From Rugosimonospora africana (GTDB taxonomy: Bacteria; Actinomycetota; Actinomycetes; Mycobacteriales; Micromonosporaceae), in NCBI RefSeq assembly GCF_016862975.1, contig NZ_BONZ01000015.1:1-64000 (forward strand): a stretch of DNA of 64,000 bases, written 5' to 3'. The position numbers and the translations under genes were made by a program. The notes beneath the pieces were generated by a model, which saw only the letters and a list, made by a program, of their open reading frames with translations, was not told where the DNA came from and did no database searches. Every line of letters begins with the position of its first letter. Positions within the stretch are counted from its first letter, which is position 1. Below are positions 30,500 to 38,064 of this stretch, piece after piece.

Positions 30500-31357
30500 G
30501 TGATCGCGCGTCGATGGTGGGCGGTCGCGTTCGCGCTGCTGGCGGCGACGGCGCTGGCCTGCAAGGGACAGGAGGGCGCCGGCGGGACCTCGCCCGAGCC
30601 CGACCCGACGCGTACCCGGGTGGTGGCGGGCCTGCCCTCGTCGATGGCCGCGATCGGTGACTCGATCACGGCCGGGTACGGCAGCTGCTTCACCCTCACC
30701 AACTGCCCGCGCAACTCCTGGGCCACCGGCGACGGCAGCCTGGTCGACAGCCACTACCGGCGGATCCTCGACGGCAACCCGGCGATCAAGGGGCACGCGA
30801 AGAACTTCGCCGCGTCCGGTGCCACCGCGGCCGGCCTGGCCTCTCAGGCCACCAAGGCGGCGGCGACCCACCCGGCGTACCTGACCGTCATGATCGGCGC
30901 GAACGACGCGTGCCGGAGCACGATGACCGCCACCTCGACGTTCGCCTCCCAGATCGACACGGCACTGCGCGCGGTGAAGACGGCCAGCCCGCAGACCCGG
31001 ATCCTCATGGTGAGCATCCCGAACGTGTACCGGGTCTGGGAGGTCGGGCACACCAGCCGGCTGGCCCGGTCGGTGTGGTCGCTGGGGGTCTGCCCGTCGC
31101 TGCTGGCCAACCCGACGTCGACGGCGGCCGCGGACGTGGCCAGGAGGCAGGCGTTCCGGGAGCGGATCGACGCCTACGACGGGCTACTGGCCAAGGCGTG
31201 CACGCGGTACGGGCACCTGTGCAGGTGGGACGGCGGCGCGGTGCACGACGCCACGTTCAACCTCAGCCAGCTGTCCGCGCTGGACTTCTTCCACCCGAAC
31301 GCGGACGGCCAGAACGAGATCGCCGAGGTGACCTTCCCGAGCAGCTTCACCTGGTGA
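30500..31357 (+). CDS. SGNH/GDSL-family hydrolase, probable lipoprotein
   Basis: 285 residues from GTG with GGGAGG at 30485-30490. The N-terminus is a signal peptide ending TALAC, an imperfect lipobox, so lipid anchoring is likely but not certain. The SGNH blocks are clear: AIGDSITAGYG (Ser), a Gly in block II, MIGANDAC (Asn) and DFFHPNADGQ (Asp/His). Such enzymes are esterases, lipases or deacetylases. Several Cys residues (SCFTLTNC, VCPSL, ACTRYGHLC) suggest disulfides outside the cell. Last gene of the secreted-hydrolase group; it converges on the ALDH gene. Confidence 0.88.
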   Translation: MIARRWWAVAFALLAATALACKGQEGAGGTSPEPDPTRTRVVAGLPSSMAAIGDSITAGYGSCFTLTNCPRNSWATGDGSLVDSHYRRILDGNPAIKGHAKNFAASGATAAGLASQATKAAATHPAYLTVMIGANDACRSTMTATSTFASQIDTALRAVKTASPQTRILMVSIPNVYRVWEVGHTSRLARSVWSLGVCPSLLANPTSTAAADVARRQAFRERIDAYDGLLAKACTRYGHLCRWDGGAVHDATFNLSQLSALDFFHPNADGQNEIAEVTFPSSFTW

Positions 31358-31405
31358 CGGCTTCCCGCGGCGGCGCGAACCGGCACCGGCCGCGCGTGGG
31401 ATCCG

Positions 31406-32911
31406 TCAGCGCGGGCGGCCGTGCAGGAGCTTGACCGCCTTCGCGATCTGGGCCACCTGCTTCGGCGTGCGGTCGAACGACAGCGCCGGCAACAGCGAGC
31501 GCATCCGGCGCTTGGTGATCGCCTTGGGGCGGGCGAACTCGCGCAGCCCGTCGGCGCCGTGGATGCGCCCGAAGCCGGAGTCGCCGACCCCACCGAACGG
31601 CAGCGTGGGCATGCCCGCGAACGAGATGGCCGAGTTCACCGACGTCATGCCGGAGCGCAGTTGCCGGGCGAGGGCGACCCCTCGGGTACGGGAGAACACC
31701 GCGCCGCCCAGCCCGTACCGGGACGCGTTGGCCAGCCGTACCGCCTCGTCGGCGTCGGGTACCCGGGTCACCGTCAGGGTCGGCCCGAACGTCTCCTCGA
31801 CCACGGCGGCGGCGTCCTCCGGCACGTCCACCAGGATCGTCGGGCGCACGTACGGCGGCTGGACCGCGTCCAGCCCGCCCAGCGCCGCCTTGCCGCCCCG
31901 GTCGAGTGCGTCGGCGATGTGCCGCCGGATCGTGTCGATCTGCCCGGGCATGGTGATCGGGCCGAAGTCCGCGTCGTCTTCCATGCCGACCCGGAGTCGG
32001 GCCGCCCGCTCCACGAGCCGCTGGAGGAAGGCGTCGTACACCCGGTCGGCGACGTAGACCCGCTCGATGCCCACGCAGGTCTGGCCGGCGTTGGTCATGC
32101 CGCCCCAGACCGCGGCGGCGACCGCGCCGTCGAGGTCCGCGTCGGCGTCAACGATCATCGCGTCCTTGCCGCCGCACTCGGCGAGGACCGGGGTCAGCGT
32201 CTCGGCGCAGGCGGCCATCACCTTCTTGCCGGTGGCCGTCGACCCGGTGAACGCGAGCTTGTCCACGCCCGACCGGCACAGCGCCGCGCCCGTCTCGCCG
32301 ATGCCGTAGACCGCCGAGAGCACCGGATGCTCCGGCACCACCTCGGCGAACCGCTCCACGATCCACTGGCCGATCGCCGGCGTGTACTCGCTGGGCTTGA
32401 ACACCACGGTGTTGCCGGCGGCCAGGGCATATCCGATCGATCCGACCGGGGTCAGCACCGGGTAGTTCCACGGGCCGATCACCCCGACGACGCCGAACGG
32501 CAGGTATTCCAGCCGGGACGAGTACTCGAGCTGCATCAGCGAACTGCGCACCCGCCGGGGCCCGAGCACGGAGCGGGCGTGTTTGGCGGCCCACGCGATG
32601 TGGTCGATCGCGCCGGCGGACTCGACGACCGCCTCGGCGACCGGCTTGCCGCCCTCCCGGTGGATCAGGTCGGTCAGTTCGTCGAGCCGGTTGGCCAGCG
32701 CGGCCCGCCAGCGCAGCAGCCGCTCCCGGCGGCCGGCGAAGCCGAGCGCGGACCACCAGGCGGCGGCCTGTCGCGCGCGCCGCACGGCCGCGGCGACGTC
32801 GGCCGGGGTGGCGGCCGGGAACCGGCCGATTTCCTCACCGGTGGCGGGATTCGTGGAGACCAGGCGCCCGTCGTCGATGACGGGGACCCCGGGGGTGTGG
32901 GTGGCGGTCAC
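31406..32911 (-). CDS. Aldehyde dehydrogenase (succinate-semialdehyde-dehydrogenase-like)
   Basis: 501 residues. NAD(P)-dependent oxidation of an aldehyde to its acid. VIGPWNYP is the cofactor-side motif, TGSTATGKKVM the Rossmann turn, LAECGGKDAMIV the general-base Glu and NAGQTCVGIERVYV the catalytic Cys. LPFGGVGDSGFGRIHG lies near the C-terminus. The substrate cannot be told from the sequence. The start at GTG 32911 follows a TACACT box at exactly six bases; the GTG one codon upstream (32914) would shift this spacing. Divergent from the duplicated hydroxyacyl-CoA dehydrogenase. Confidence 0.9.
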   Translation of the reverse strand: MTATHTPGVPVIDDGRLVSTNPATGEEIGRFPAATPADVAAAVRRARQAAAWWSALGFAGRRERLLRWRAALANRLDELTDLIHREGGKPVAEAVVESAGAIDHIAWAAKHARSVLGPRRVRSSLMQLEYSSRLEYLPFGVVGVIGPWNYPVLTPVGSIGYALAAGNTVVFKPSEYTPAIGQWIVERFAEVVPEHPVLSAVYGIGETGAALCRSGVDKLAFTGSTATGKKVMAACAETLTPVLAECGGKDAMIVDADADLDGAVAAAVWGGMTNAGQTCVGIERVYVADRVYDAFLQRLVERAARLRVGMEDDADFGPITMPGQIDTIRRHIADALDRGGKAALGGLDAVQPPYVRPTILVDVPEDAAAVVEETFGPTLTVTRVPDADEAVRLANASRYGLGGAVFSRTRGVALARQLRSGMTSVNSAISFAGMPTLPFGGVGDSGFGRIHGADGLREFARPKAITKRRMRSLLPALSFDRTPKQVAQIAKAVKLLHGRPR

Positions 32912-32917
32912 CACAGC

Positions 32918-32923
32918 AGTGTA
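32918..32923 (-). promoter_or_regulatory. -10 box (TACACT) for the aldehyde dehydrogenase gene
   Basis: Reads TACACT on the minus strand, six bases before the GTG at 32911. Confidence 0.55.
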
Positions 32924-33010
32924 AGTCCGTAACCTACTGACCGGTAGCCTGCGGTAACTGGGGACATGACAGACTGCGACCCAGGTTCGCTCGGGACGAA
33001 GGAGGCGGTC

Positions 33011-34843
33011 GTGACCCGGCAGTTCGGCACGGTAGGCGTGGTGGGGTTGGGCACGATGGGTGCCGGCATCGTCGAGGTGTTCGCCCGCAACGGCATCGAC
33101 GTGATCGCGACCGAGATCAATGAGGCCGCGCTGGAGCGCGGCCGGTCCACGCTGACCGCCTCGACCGACCGGGCGGTCGCCCGCGGCAAGCTCGCCGAGG
33201 CGGACCGCGACGCGCTGCTGGCCCGGGTCCGGTTCGCTGTCGGGCTAGACAACCTGCGCGACGCCGACCTGGTCGTCGAGGCAGTACCCGAGCGGCTCGA
33301 CATCAAGCGACAGATCTTCGCCGAACTCGACCGGGTGTGCCGGCCGGACGCGATCCTCGCGTCGAACACCAGCTCGCTCGCCGTCACCGAGGTGTCGGTC
33401 GCCACCACGCGGCCCGCCCAGGTCATCGGCATGCACTTCTTCAACCCGGCGCCGGTGATGAAGCTGGTCGAGGTCGTCCGGACCGTGGTCACCGCGGGTG
33501 ACGTGGTGGCCGACGTCGAGGCCCTGTGTGCGCGCCTGGGCAAGGTCGGCGTGACCATCGGGGACCGGGCCGGGTTCATCGCCAACTGGTTGCTCTTCGG
33601 GTATCTGAACCACGCCGCCGCGCTGTTCGAGTCCCGGTACGCCAGCCGGGAGGACCTGGACGCGGCGATGAAGCTGGGCGGCGGCCTGCCGATGGGTCCG
33701 CTGGCGCTGATGGACCTGATCGGGCTGGACACCTCGTACGAGATCCTGGAGACGATGTACCGGCGGGGCGGCCGCGACCGGCGGCACGCACCCGCGCCGG
33801 TGCTCAAGCAGCTGGTCACCGCCGGGCTGCTGGGCCGGAAGACCGGCCGGGGCTTCTACACGTATGAGAAGCCGGGCTCGCCGGTGGTCGTCGACGACGA
33901 GCTGACCCCACCGCCCGCCACCTCGGCCGACCAGGCGCGGCCGGTCGCCAAGGTGGGTGTGGTCGGATCGGGCACGATGGCCGCCGGCCTCGTCGAGGTG
34001 TTCGCCCGGCAGGGGTACGAGGTGATCTCGGTCAGCCGGAGCGAGGAGTCGTCCGACCAGTCTGGCTCGGCGCGTCTGTCGCCGCGCAACGACCCAGACC
34101 AGTCGCCCACGGTGCTGCGGGAGACGGTACGGGCCTCGCTGACCTGGGAGATGGGGAGCGGCAAGATCACGGAAGGCGACCGGGACGCCGCCCTGGACCG
34201 GGTCACCTGGTCCGCCAGCCTGGACCACCTGGCCGACGTCGACCTGGTTGTAGAGGCCGTGGCCGAAGACCTGGCGGTCAAGAAGGCACTGTTCGCCAGC
34301 CTGGACGAGATCTGCAAGCCCGGCGTGCTGCTCGCCACGACGACCTCCAGCCTGCCGGTCATCGAGATCGCGATGGCCACCGGCCGCCCGGCGGACGTAC
34401 TGGGGCTGCACTTCTTCAACCCGGCTCCGGCGAAGGCGCTGGTCGAGGTCGTGCAGACCGTCCGTACCTCGCCGGATGCGGTGGTGACGGCCCGGGCGGT
34501 GCTGACCGCGCTGGGCAGGACCGGGGTGGTCTGCGGGGACCGGGCCGGGTTCGTGGTGAACAGCCTGCTGTTCCCGTACCTGAACGACGCGGTACGGCTG
34601 CTCGAAACCGGGTACTCCACGGCCGACGACATCGACGCGGCCATGAAGCTCGGCTGCGGGTACCCGGTCGGGCCGATTGAGCTGCTCGACGCCGTCGGGC
34701 TGGACGTGGCACTGGCCATCCAGCGGGAGCTGTACCGGCAGTCGCGGGAGCCGGGCCTCGCCCCAGCCCCGCTGCTCGAACAGCTGGTGATCGCCGGGCA
34801 TCTGGGCCGGAAGACCGGCCGCGGCTTCCGGCACCACGGTTGA
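33011..34843 (+). CDS. Duplicated 3-hydroxyacyl-CoA dehydrogenase (two complete HAD units) with an inserted repeat
   Basis: 610 residues from a GTG with a strong GAAGGAGG at 32998-33005. Two tandem units: unit 1 (about 5-295) begins VGVVGLGTMGAG, unit 2 (about 315-610) begins VGVVGSGTMAAG. Each has NTSS/TTSS, MHFFNPAP or LHFFNPAP, GDRAGF, and a C-terminal KTGRGF. Aligning the halves, unit 2 carries about 20 extra residues (SDQSGSARLSPRNDPDQSP, about 348-366) after the second Rossmann strand. This stretch is coded by a copy of the dispersed palindromic repeat (34062-34105), in frame. Both NAD-binding sites look intact. Role in fatty acid or butyrate metabolism is inferred. Confidence 0.9.
   Translation: MTRQFGTVGVVGLGTMGAGIVEVFARNGIDVIATEINEAALERGRSTLTASTDRAVARGKLAEADRDALLARVRFAVGLDNLRDADLVVEAVPERLDIKRQIFAELDRVCRPDAILASNTSSLAVTEVSVATTRPAQVIGMHFFNPAPVMKLVEVVRTVVTAGDVVADVEALCARLGKVGVTIGDRAGFIANWLLFGYLNHAAALFESRYASREDLDAAMKLGGGLPMGPLALMDLIGLDTSYEILETMYRRGGRDRRHAPAPVLKQLVTAGLLGRKTGRGFYTYEKPGSPVVVDDELTPPPATSADQARPVAKVGVVGSGTMAAGLVEVFARQGYEVISVSRSEESSDQSGSARLSPRNDPDQSPTVLRETVRASLTWEMGSGKITEGDRDAALDRVTWSASLDHLADVDLVVEAVAEDLAVKKALFASLDEICKPGVLLATTTSSLPVIEIAMATGRPADVLGLHFFNPAPAKALVEVVQTVRTSPDAVVTARAVLTALGRTGVVCGDRAGFVVNSLLFPYLNDAVRLLETGYSTADDIDAAMKLGCGYPVGPIELLDAVGLDVALAIQRELYRQSREPGLAPAPLLEQLVIAGHLGRKTGRGFRHHG
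34062..34105 (-). repeat. Dispersed palindromic repeat, copy C, inside a coding region
   Basis: 44-bp core on the minus strand, 41/44 identical to copy A. It is flanked by an imperfect inverted pair (CGACCAGTCTGG at 34054-34065, CCCAGACCAGTCG at 34093-34105) and has an inner GCGCG/CGCGC pair. It is read in frame by the dehydrogenase gene. Confidence 0.85.
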
Positions 34844-34887
34844 TCCGCCGGCTCCGGCTGTCCCGGGTGATCCGCCTTCGAGCCACG

Positions 34888-34893
34888 TAACCT
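34888..34893 (+). promoter_or_regulatory. -10 box (TAACCT) for a leaderless gene at 34900
   Basis: TAACCT lies exactly six bases before the ATG at 34900. Confidence 0.55.
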
Positions 34894-34899
34894 GGGATT

Positions 34900-35226
34900 A
34901 TGAGCCCCCGTCGCAACTCCCGCCGGCGCGACGCCGAGCCGCGGATCGACCAGGACCAGGCTCGTCGCGGGGTCGAGCGGATCCAGGTGGCGAAGGACGG
35001 GGAGTGGGCGGTACGGGTGATCCCGGGCGGTTCGAGCCCGAAGGCGTACCGCTGTCCGGGTTGTGACCAGGAGATCCCGCCCGGCGTCGCGCACCTGGTG
35101 GCGTGGCCGGCCGACGGCCGGGGTGATCTGAGCGACCGTCGCCACTGGCACAGCAGCTGCTGGCGGGCCCGGGACCGGCGCGCCCCGATCATCCAGCGCT
35201 CCCGCAGCGCACCCCGGTACGGCTGA
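34900..35226 (+). CDS. Small conserved protein with a C-x2-C / H-x3-C zinc-finger-like motif
   Basis: 108 residues. The ends are very basic (MSPRRNSRRRDAEPR, and QRSRSAPRYG at the C-terminus). The middle has YRCPGCDQEIPPGVAHLVAWP and then HWHSSCWRARD, so two Cys in a knuckle plus His/Cys could bind one zinc. Such proteins are widespread in actinobacteria next to housekeeping genes and have no known role. The basic tails suggest nucleic-acid binding, which is inference. Confidence 0.65.
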   Translation: MSPRRNSRRRDAEPRIDQDQARRGVERIQVAKDGEWAVRVIPGGSSPKAYRCPGCDQEIPPGVAHLVAWPADGRGDLSDRRHWHSSCWRARDRRAPIIQRSRSAPRYG

Positions 35227-35263
35227 CCGCCCGGCCGCCAGCCGCGCCCGGCCCGCGCTTGGT

Positions 35264-35269
35264 TAACGT
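35264..35269 (+). promoter_or_regulatory. -10 box (TAACGT) for a leaderless gene at 35276
   Basis: TAACGT lies exactly six bases before the GTG at 35276. Confidence 0.55.
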
Positions 35270-35275
35270 TGATCC

Positions 35276-36094
35276 GTGAGCACCCCGACGCCGTCTTCCG
35301 GCGATTCCGCGAGCCAGCCGATCCGCGCCAACTCGATCCTCCCCGCCGACCGGCGGGACATCGAGCTGCACACCGCGGACGGGCTCACCCTGGTGGGCGA
35401 GCTGGCCCGGCCGGCCGACCGCGATCCGGTCGCCACCCTGGTCTGCCTGCACCCGCTGCCCACGCACGGCGGCATGATGGACAGCCACGTGTTCCGCAAG
35501 GCCGCCTGGCGGCTGCCCGCACTGGCCGGGCTGGCCGTGCTGCGGTTCAACACCCGGGGCACGTCCAGCGTGCGGGGAACCAGCGGGGGCGAGTTCGGCG
35601 GGGGCGCCGACGAGCGGTACGACGTGGCCGCCGCGATCGAGTACGCGGAGTTCGAGGAGCTGCCGTCGATCTGGGTGGTGGGCTGGTCCTTCGGTACCGA
35701 CCTGGCTCTGCGGTACGGCAACGAGCCCTCGGTGGTGGGGGCGATCCTGCTCTCCCCGCCGCTGCGGTTCTCCACGCCCGAGGACCTGAGCGGTTGGGCG
35801 GCGTCCGGGAAGCCGGTCACCGCGCTGGTCCCCGAGTTCGACGACTACCTACGCCCGGACGAGGCCCGGCAGCGGTTCGCCGCGATGGGCCAAGCGGAGG
35901 TCGTCGGGGTACCGGGGGCGAAGCACCTGTGGGTAGGCGACGCCGAGACCGTACTCGACGAGATCGTCAAGCGGGTGGCTCCGGAGTCGTACCCGCTCCC
36001 GCAGACCTGGGACGGCCCGATGGAGTACGGCGACGCCAGCGCGTACGCCGACCGTACGGTGGCCGCGTTCGCGGACGTACCCCGGCCGCAGTAA
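35276..36094 (+). CDS. Alpha/beta hydrolase
   Basis: 272 residues. The nucleophile elbow is VVGWSFGTDLA (G-x-S-x-G), an oxyanion strand LVCLHPLPTHGG lies upstream, and a C-terminal His occurs in PGAKHLWVGD. The HPLPTHGG stretch with GGMMDSHV resembles the family of small dienelactone-hydrolase-like proteins. The substrate is unknown. The start is GTG, set by the TAACGT box. It converges on the first coiled-coil gene across a hairpin. Confidence 0.85.
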   Translation: MSTPTPSSGDSASQPIRANSILPADRRDIELHTADGLTLVGELARPADRDPVATLVCLHPLPTHGGMMDSHVFRKAAWRLPALAGLAVLRFNTRGTSSVRGTSGGEFGGGADERYDVAAAIEYAEFEELPSIWVVGWSFGTDLALRYGNEPSVVGAILLSPPLRFSTPEDLSGWAASGKPVTALVPEFDDYLRPDEARQRFAAMGQAEVVGVPGAKHLWVGDAETVLDEIVKRVAPESYPLPQTWDGPMEYGDASAYADRTVAAFADVPRPQ

Positions 36095-36125
36095 CGGCCA
36101 GAGCGTCGAACGAGGGCTCTGGCCG
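36095..36125. terminator. Bidirectional hairpin between convergent genes
   Basis: Perfect 10-bp stem (CGGCCAGAGC at 36095-36104, complement at 36116-36125) with an 11-base loop, one base after the hydrolase stop. Confidence 0.7.
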
Positions 36126-36142
36126 GTCGGTGCCGCGAACGG

Positions 36143-37987
36143 CTACTTGGCTTCGGCGCTGACCTTCTTGCCGTTCGGCGTCTGCGGCTCGGGCTTGTCC
36201 TTCGGCTGGTTCTTGGACTTGTTCGCGTGAGCCTTCTCGGCCTGTGCCGGGTCCCCGGCCTGGTCCGCCGGCTCACCGTCCTGGAGAGCCCCGTCTGGGA
36301 GAGCCCCGTCCTGGGCCGCCGTCCCGGACGGCTCCGCGACGGCGGTCTCGGGGCGTCCTCCGTCGGGCCGGCCGCCGTCAGGGTGGCCTCCGTCGGGGTG
36401 CGGGCCCTCCACGAGCATGCCGCCGTCGGCGAGAACCATGTCGCCCTGCACCTTTTCCGGCCCGGCGGCCTGCCCCTCACGGGTCTGCTCGGCCTCGGAC
36501 CGCTCGCGGACCAGCGTCTCGAGCTGGTGCCGCTCCTCGGCCACCCGGGCTTCCATCGCCTGCCGTGCCTCGTCCGCCTTCCGGAGCTCTTCCATCTGCC
36601 GGGCGGCCTCGGTCCGGTACTCGCCGGCTTTCCGCTTGGCGTCGGACTCGGCCATGCGCGCCGCCTCGGCCTGCTGGTGGGCGCTGACCGCGTGCTGGTG
36701 TGCGGCGGACGCCTGCTGCTGAGCCGAGGCCAGTTGCTGCTCGGCCTGGGTCGCCTTCTGCTCCGCGTTGGCCAGCTGCTCCTGGGCGAAGGCGATCTGC
36801 TCCTGGGCCTGCTCGACGACCTGGCGGCTCGCCTCGGCCTCCCGCACCGCGTCCGCGCGCACCTGCTGGGCGTCGCTGGACTGCCGCTGCGACTCGACGA
36901 CCAGCCGCTCGGCCTGTGCCCGGGCCGCGTTGAGGACCTTCTCGGCCTCGGCGCGGGCGCTCTCGACCACCCGCCGTGCCGCGTCGTCGGCCCGGCCGCG
37001 GGTCTGGACCACATACTGGTCGGCCTGGGTCTTGGCGTGGCCGGCGTACTGCTCGGCCTGGCCGCGCAGTGCCGCCAGCTCGGCGTCGATGCCGGACCGG
37101 CGCTGCTGCGCCTCCCGTTCGACGAGACCACGCTGGTGCGCCACATACGTGTCGGCGTCGGCCCGGAGCTGGCGGACCCGCTCGGCATTCTCCTCGCCGA
37201 CCCGCTTGGCCTCCTGCTTGATCTGGGTGGCCCGCTGCTCGGCGTAGGCGTCGGCATCGGCCCGGATCTGGCGTGCGTGCGCCGCGCTCTCCTCGGCGGC
37301 CCGCTGAGCTTCCTGCTTGATCTTGGCGCGCTGCTCTTCGGCATACGCATTGGTGTCGATCCGCAGCCGCTCGGCCCGGGCCGTGCTCTCCTCGAGGAGC
37401 CGCTGCGCCTCCTCCTGCGTCGTCCGGTGCAGGTGCTCGGCCTCGCTGCGTAGCCGGGTCGAGTATTCCTGACCCTTGGTCAACTCGGCGTTCAGCTCCG
37501 CCCGGCGCTGGGCCGCGGCGCGATCCTCGTCGGCCCGGCGGGCGGCGAGGGCGGCCTCGAAGTCGCGTACCGCCTTGTTGTGCTGTTCGCGGGCATCGAT
37601 GAGGACGCGTTCGGCCTCCTCGCGCTGGCGCTGGCAGGCGGCGAGGGCGTCGGCCTTGATCGCCTCGGCCTGCTCCTCCGCCATGGTCAGGATCTGCTCG
37701 ACGCGCGGACCCAGGTGGCGGAACGAGATCTGGCCCACCGGAACGGTGTGGGCACCCGCGCGGCGCTGCTCGGCGATCTCCAGCTGCTGCTGGTGGACCT
37801 GCGCCGCCAGCGCGTGCAACTGAGCGTATGCCTCGTCGCGCTCGGCGCCGAGCGCCGCGTTTTCCGTCTCCAGGTTATGGATGAAGGAGTCGACCTGATC
37901 CCGCTTGTATCCGCGGACAGCGGTGTCGAAGTTGGGTTCGGAGGCAAGGCCCCCGCTCACTGCATTCAGGTCTCCGCCTTGCGACAT
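36143..37987 (-). CDS. Long coiled-coil protein with DivIVA-like N-terminus (FilP-position homologue)
   Basis: 614 residues. FDTAVRGYKRDQVDSFIHNLE at about 20-40 resembles the DivIVA membrane-targeting region; VEQILTMAEEQAEAI follows. Residues 182-313 form four 33-residue repeats (E/Y-A-E...KQEA-R...EE...R-LRADA), i.e. three hendecads each. Residues about 395-450 are Q/A-rich heptads. The tail has PDGG-type repeats and ends in Lys-rich disorder. In Streptomyces, FilP and Scy, coiled-coil scaffolds of polar growth, occupy this place beside the mce gene. The 33-residue period differs from the 51-residue repeat described there. GGATGGAG precedes the ATG. Confidence 0.7.
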   Translation of the reverse strand: MSQGGDLNAVSGGLASEPNFDTAVRGYKRDQVDSFIHNLETENAALGAERDEAYAQLHALAAQVHQQQLEIAEQRRAGAHTVPVGQISFRHLGPRVEQILTMAEEQAEAIKADALAACQRQREEAERVLIDAREQHNKAVRDFEAALAARRADEDRAAAQRRAELNAELTKGQEYSTRLRSEAEHLHRTTQEEAQRLLEESTARAERLRIDTNAYAEEQRAKIKQEAQRAAEESAAHARQIRADADAYAEQRATQIKQEAKRVGEENAERVRQLRADADTYVAHQRGLVEREAQQRRSGIDAELAALRGQAEQYAGHAKTQADQYVVQTRGRADDAARRVVESARAEAEKVLNAARAQAERLVVESQRQSSDAQQVRADAVREAEASRQVVEQAQEQIAFAQEQLANAEQKATQAEQQLASAQQQASAAHQHAVSAHQQAEAARMAESDAKRKAGEYRTEAARQMEELRKADEARQAMEARVAEERHQLETLVRERSEAEQTREGQAAGPEKVQGDMVLADGGMLVEGPHPDGGHPDGGRPDGGRPETAVAEPSGTAAQDGALPDGALQDGEPADQAGDPAQAEKAHANKSKNQPKDKPEPQTPNGKKVSAEAK

Positions 37988-38006
37988 AGCTCCATCCTCA
38001 CACGCA

Positions 38007-38048
38007 ACATCCCGTCATGCAGGCATTCAGACCGGCATGACGGGACGT
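38007..38048. terminator. Hairpin between the two coiled-coil genes
   Basis: 14-bp stem with one mismatch (38007-38020 with 38035-38048; ATCCCGTCATGC core) and a 14-base loop, just after the stop of the upstream coiled-coil gene. Probable terminator or attenuator separating the two genes. Confidence 0.65.
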
Positions 38049-38064
38049 GCGCGCTTTGCTGCGC

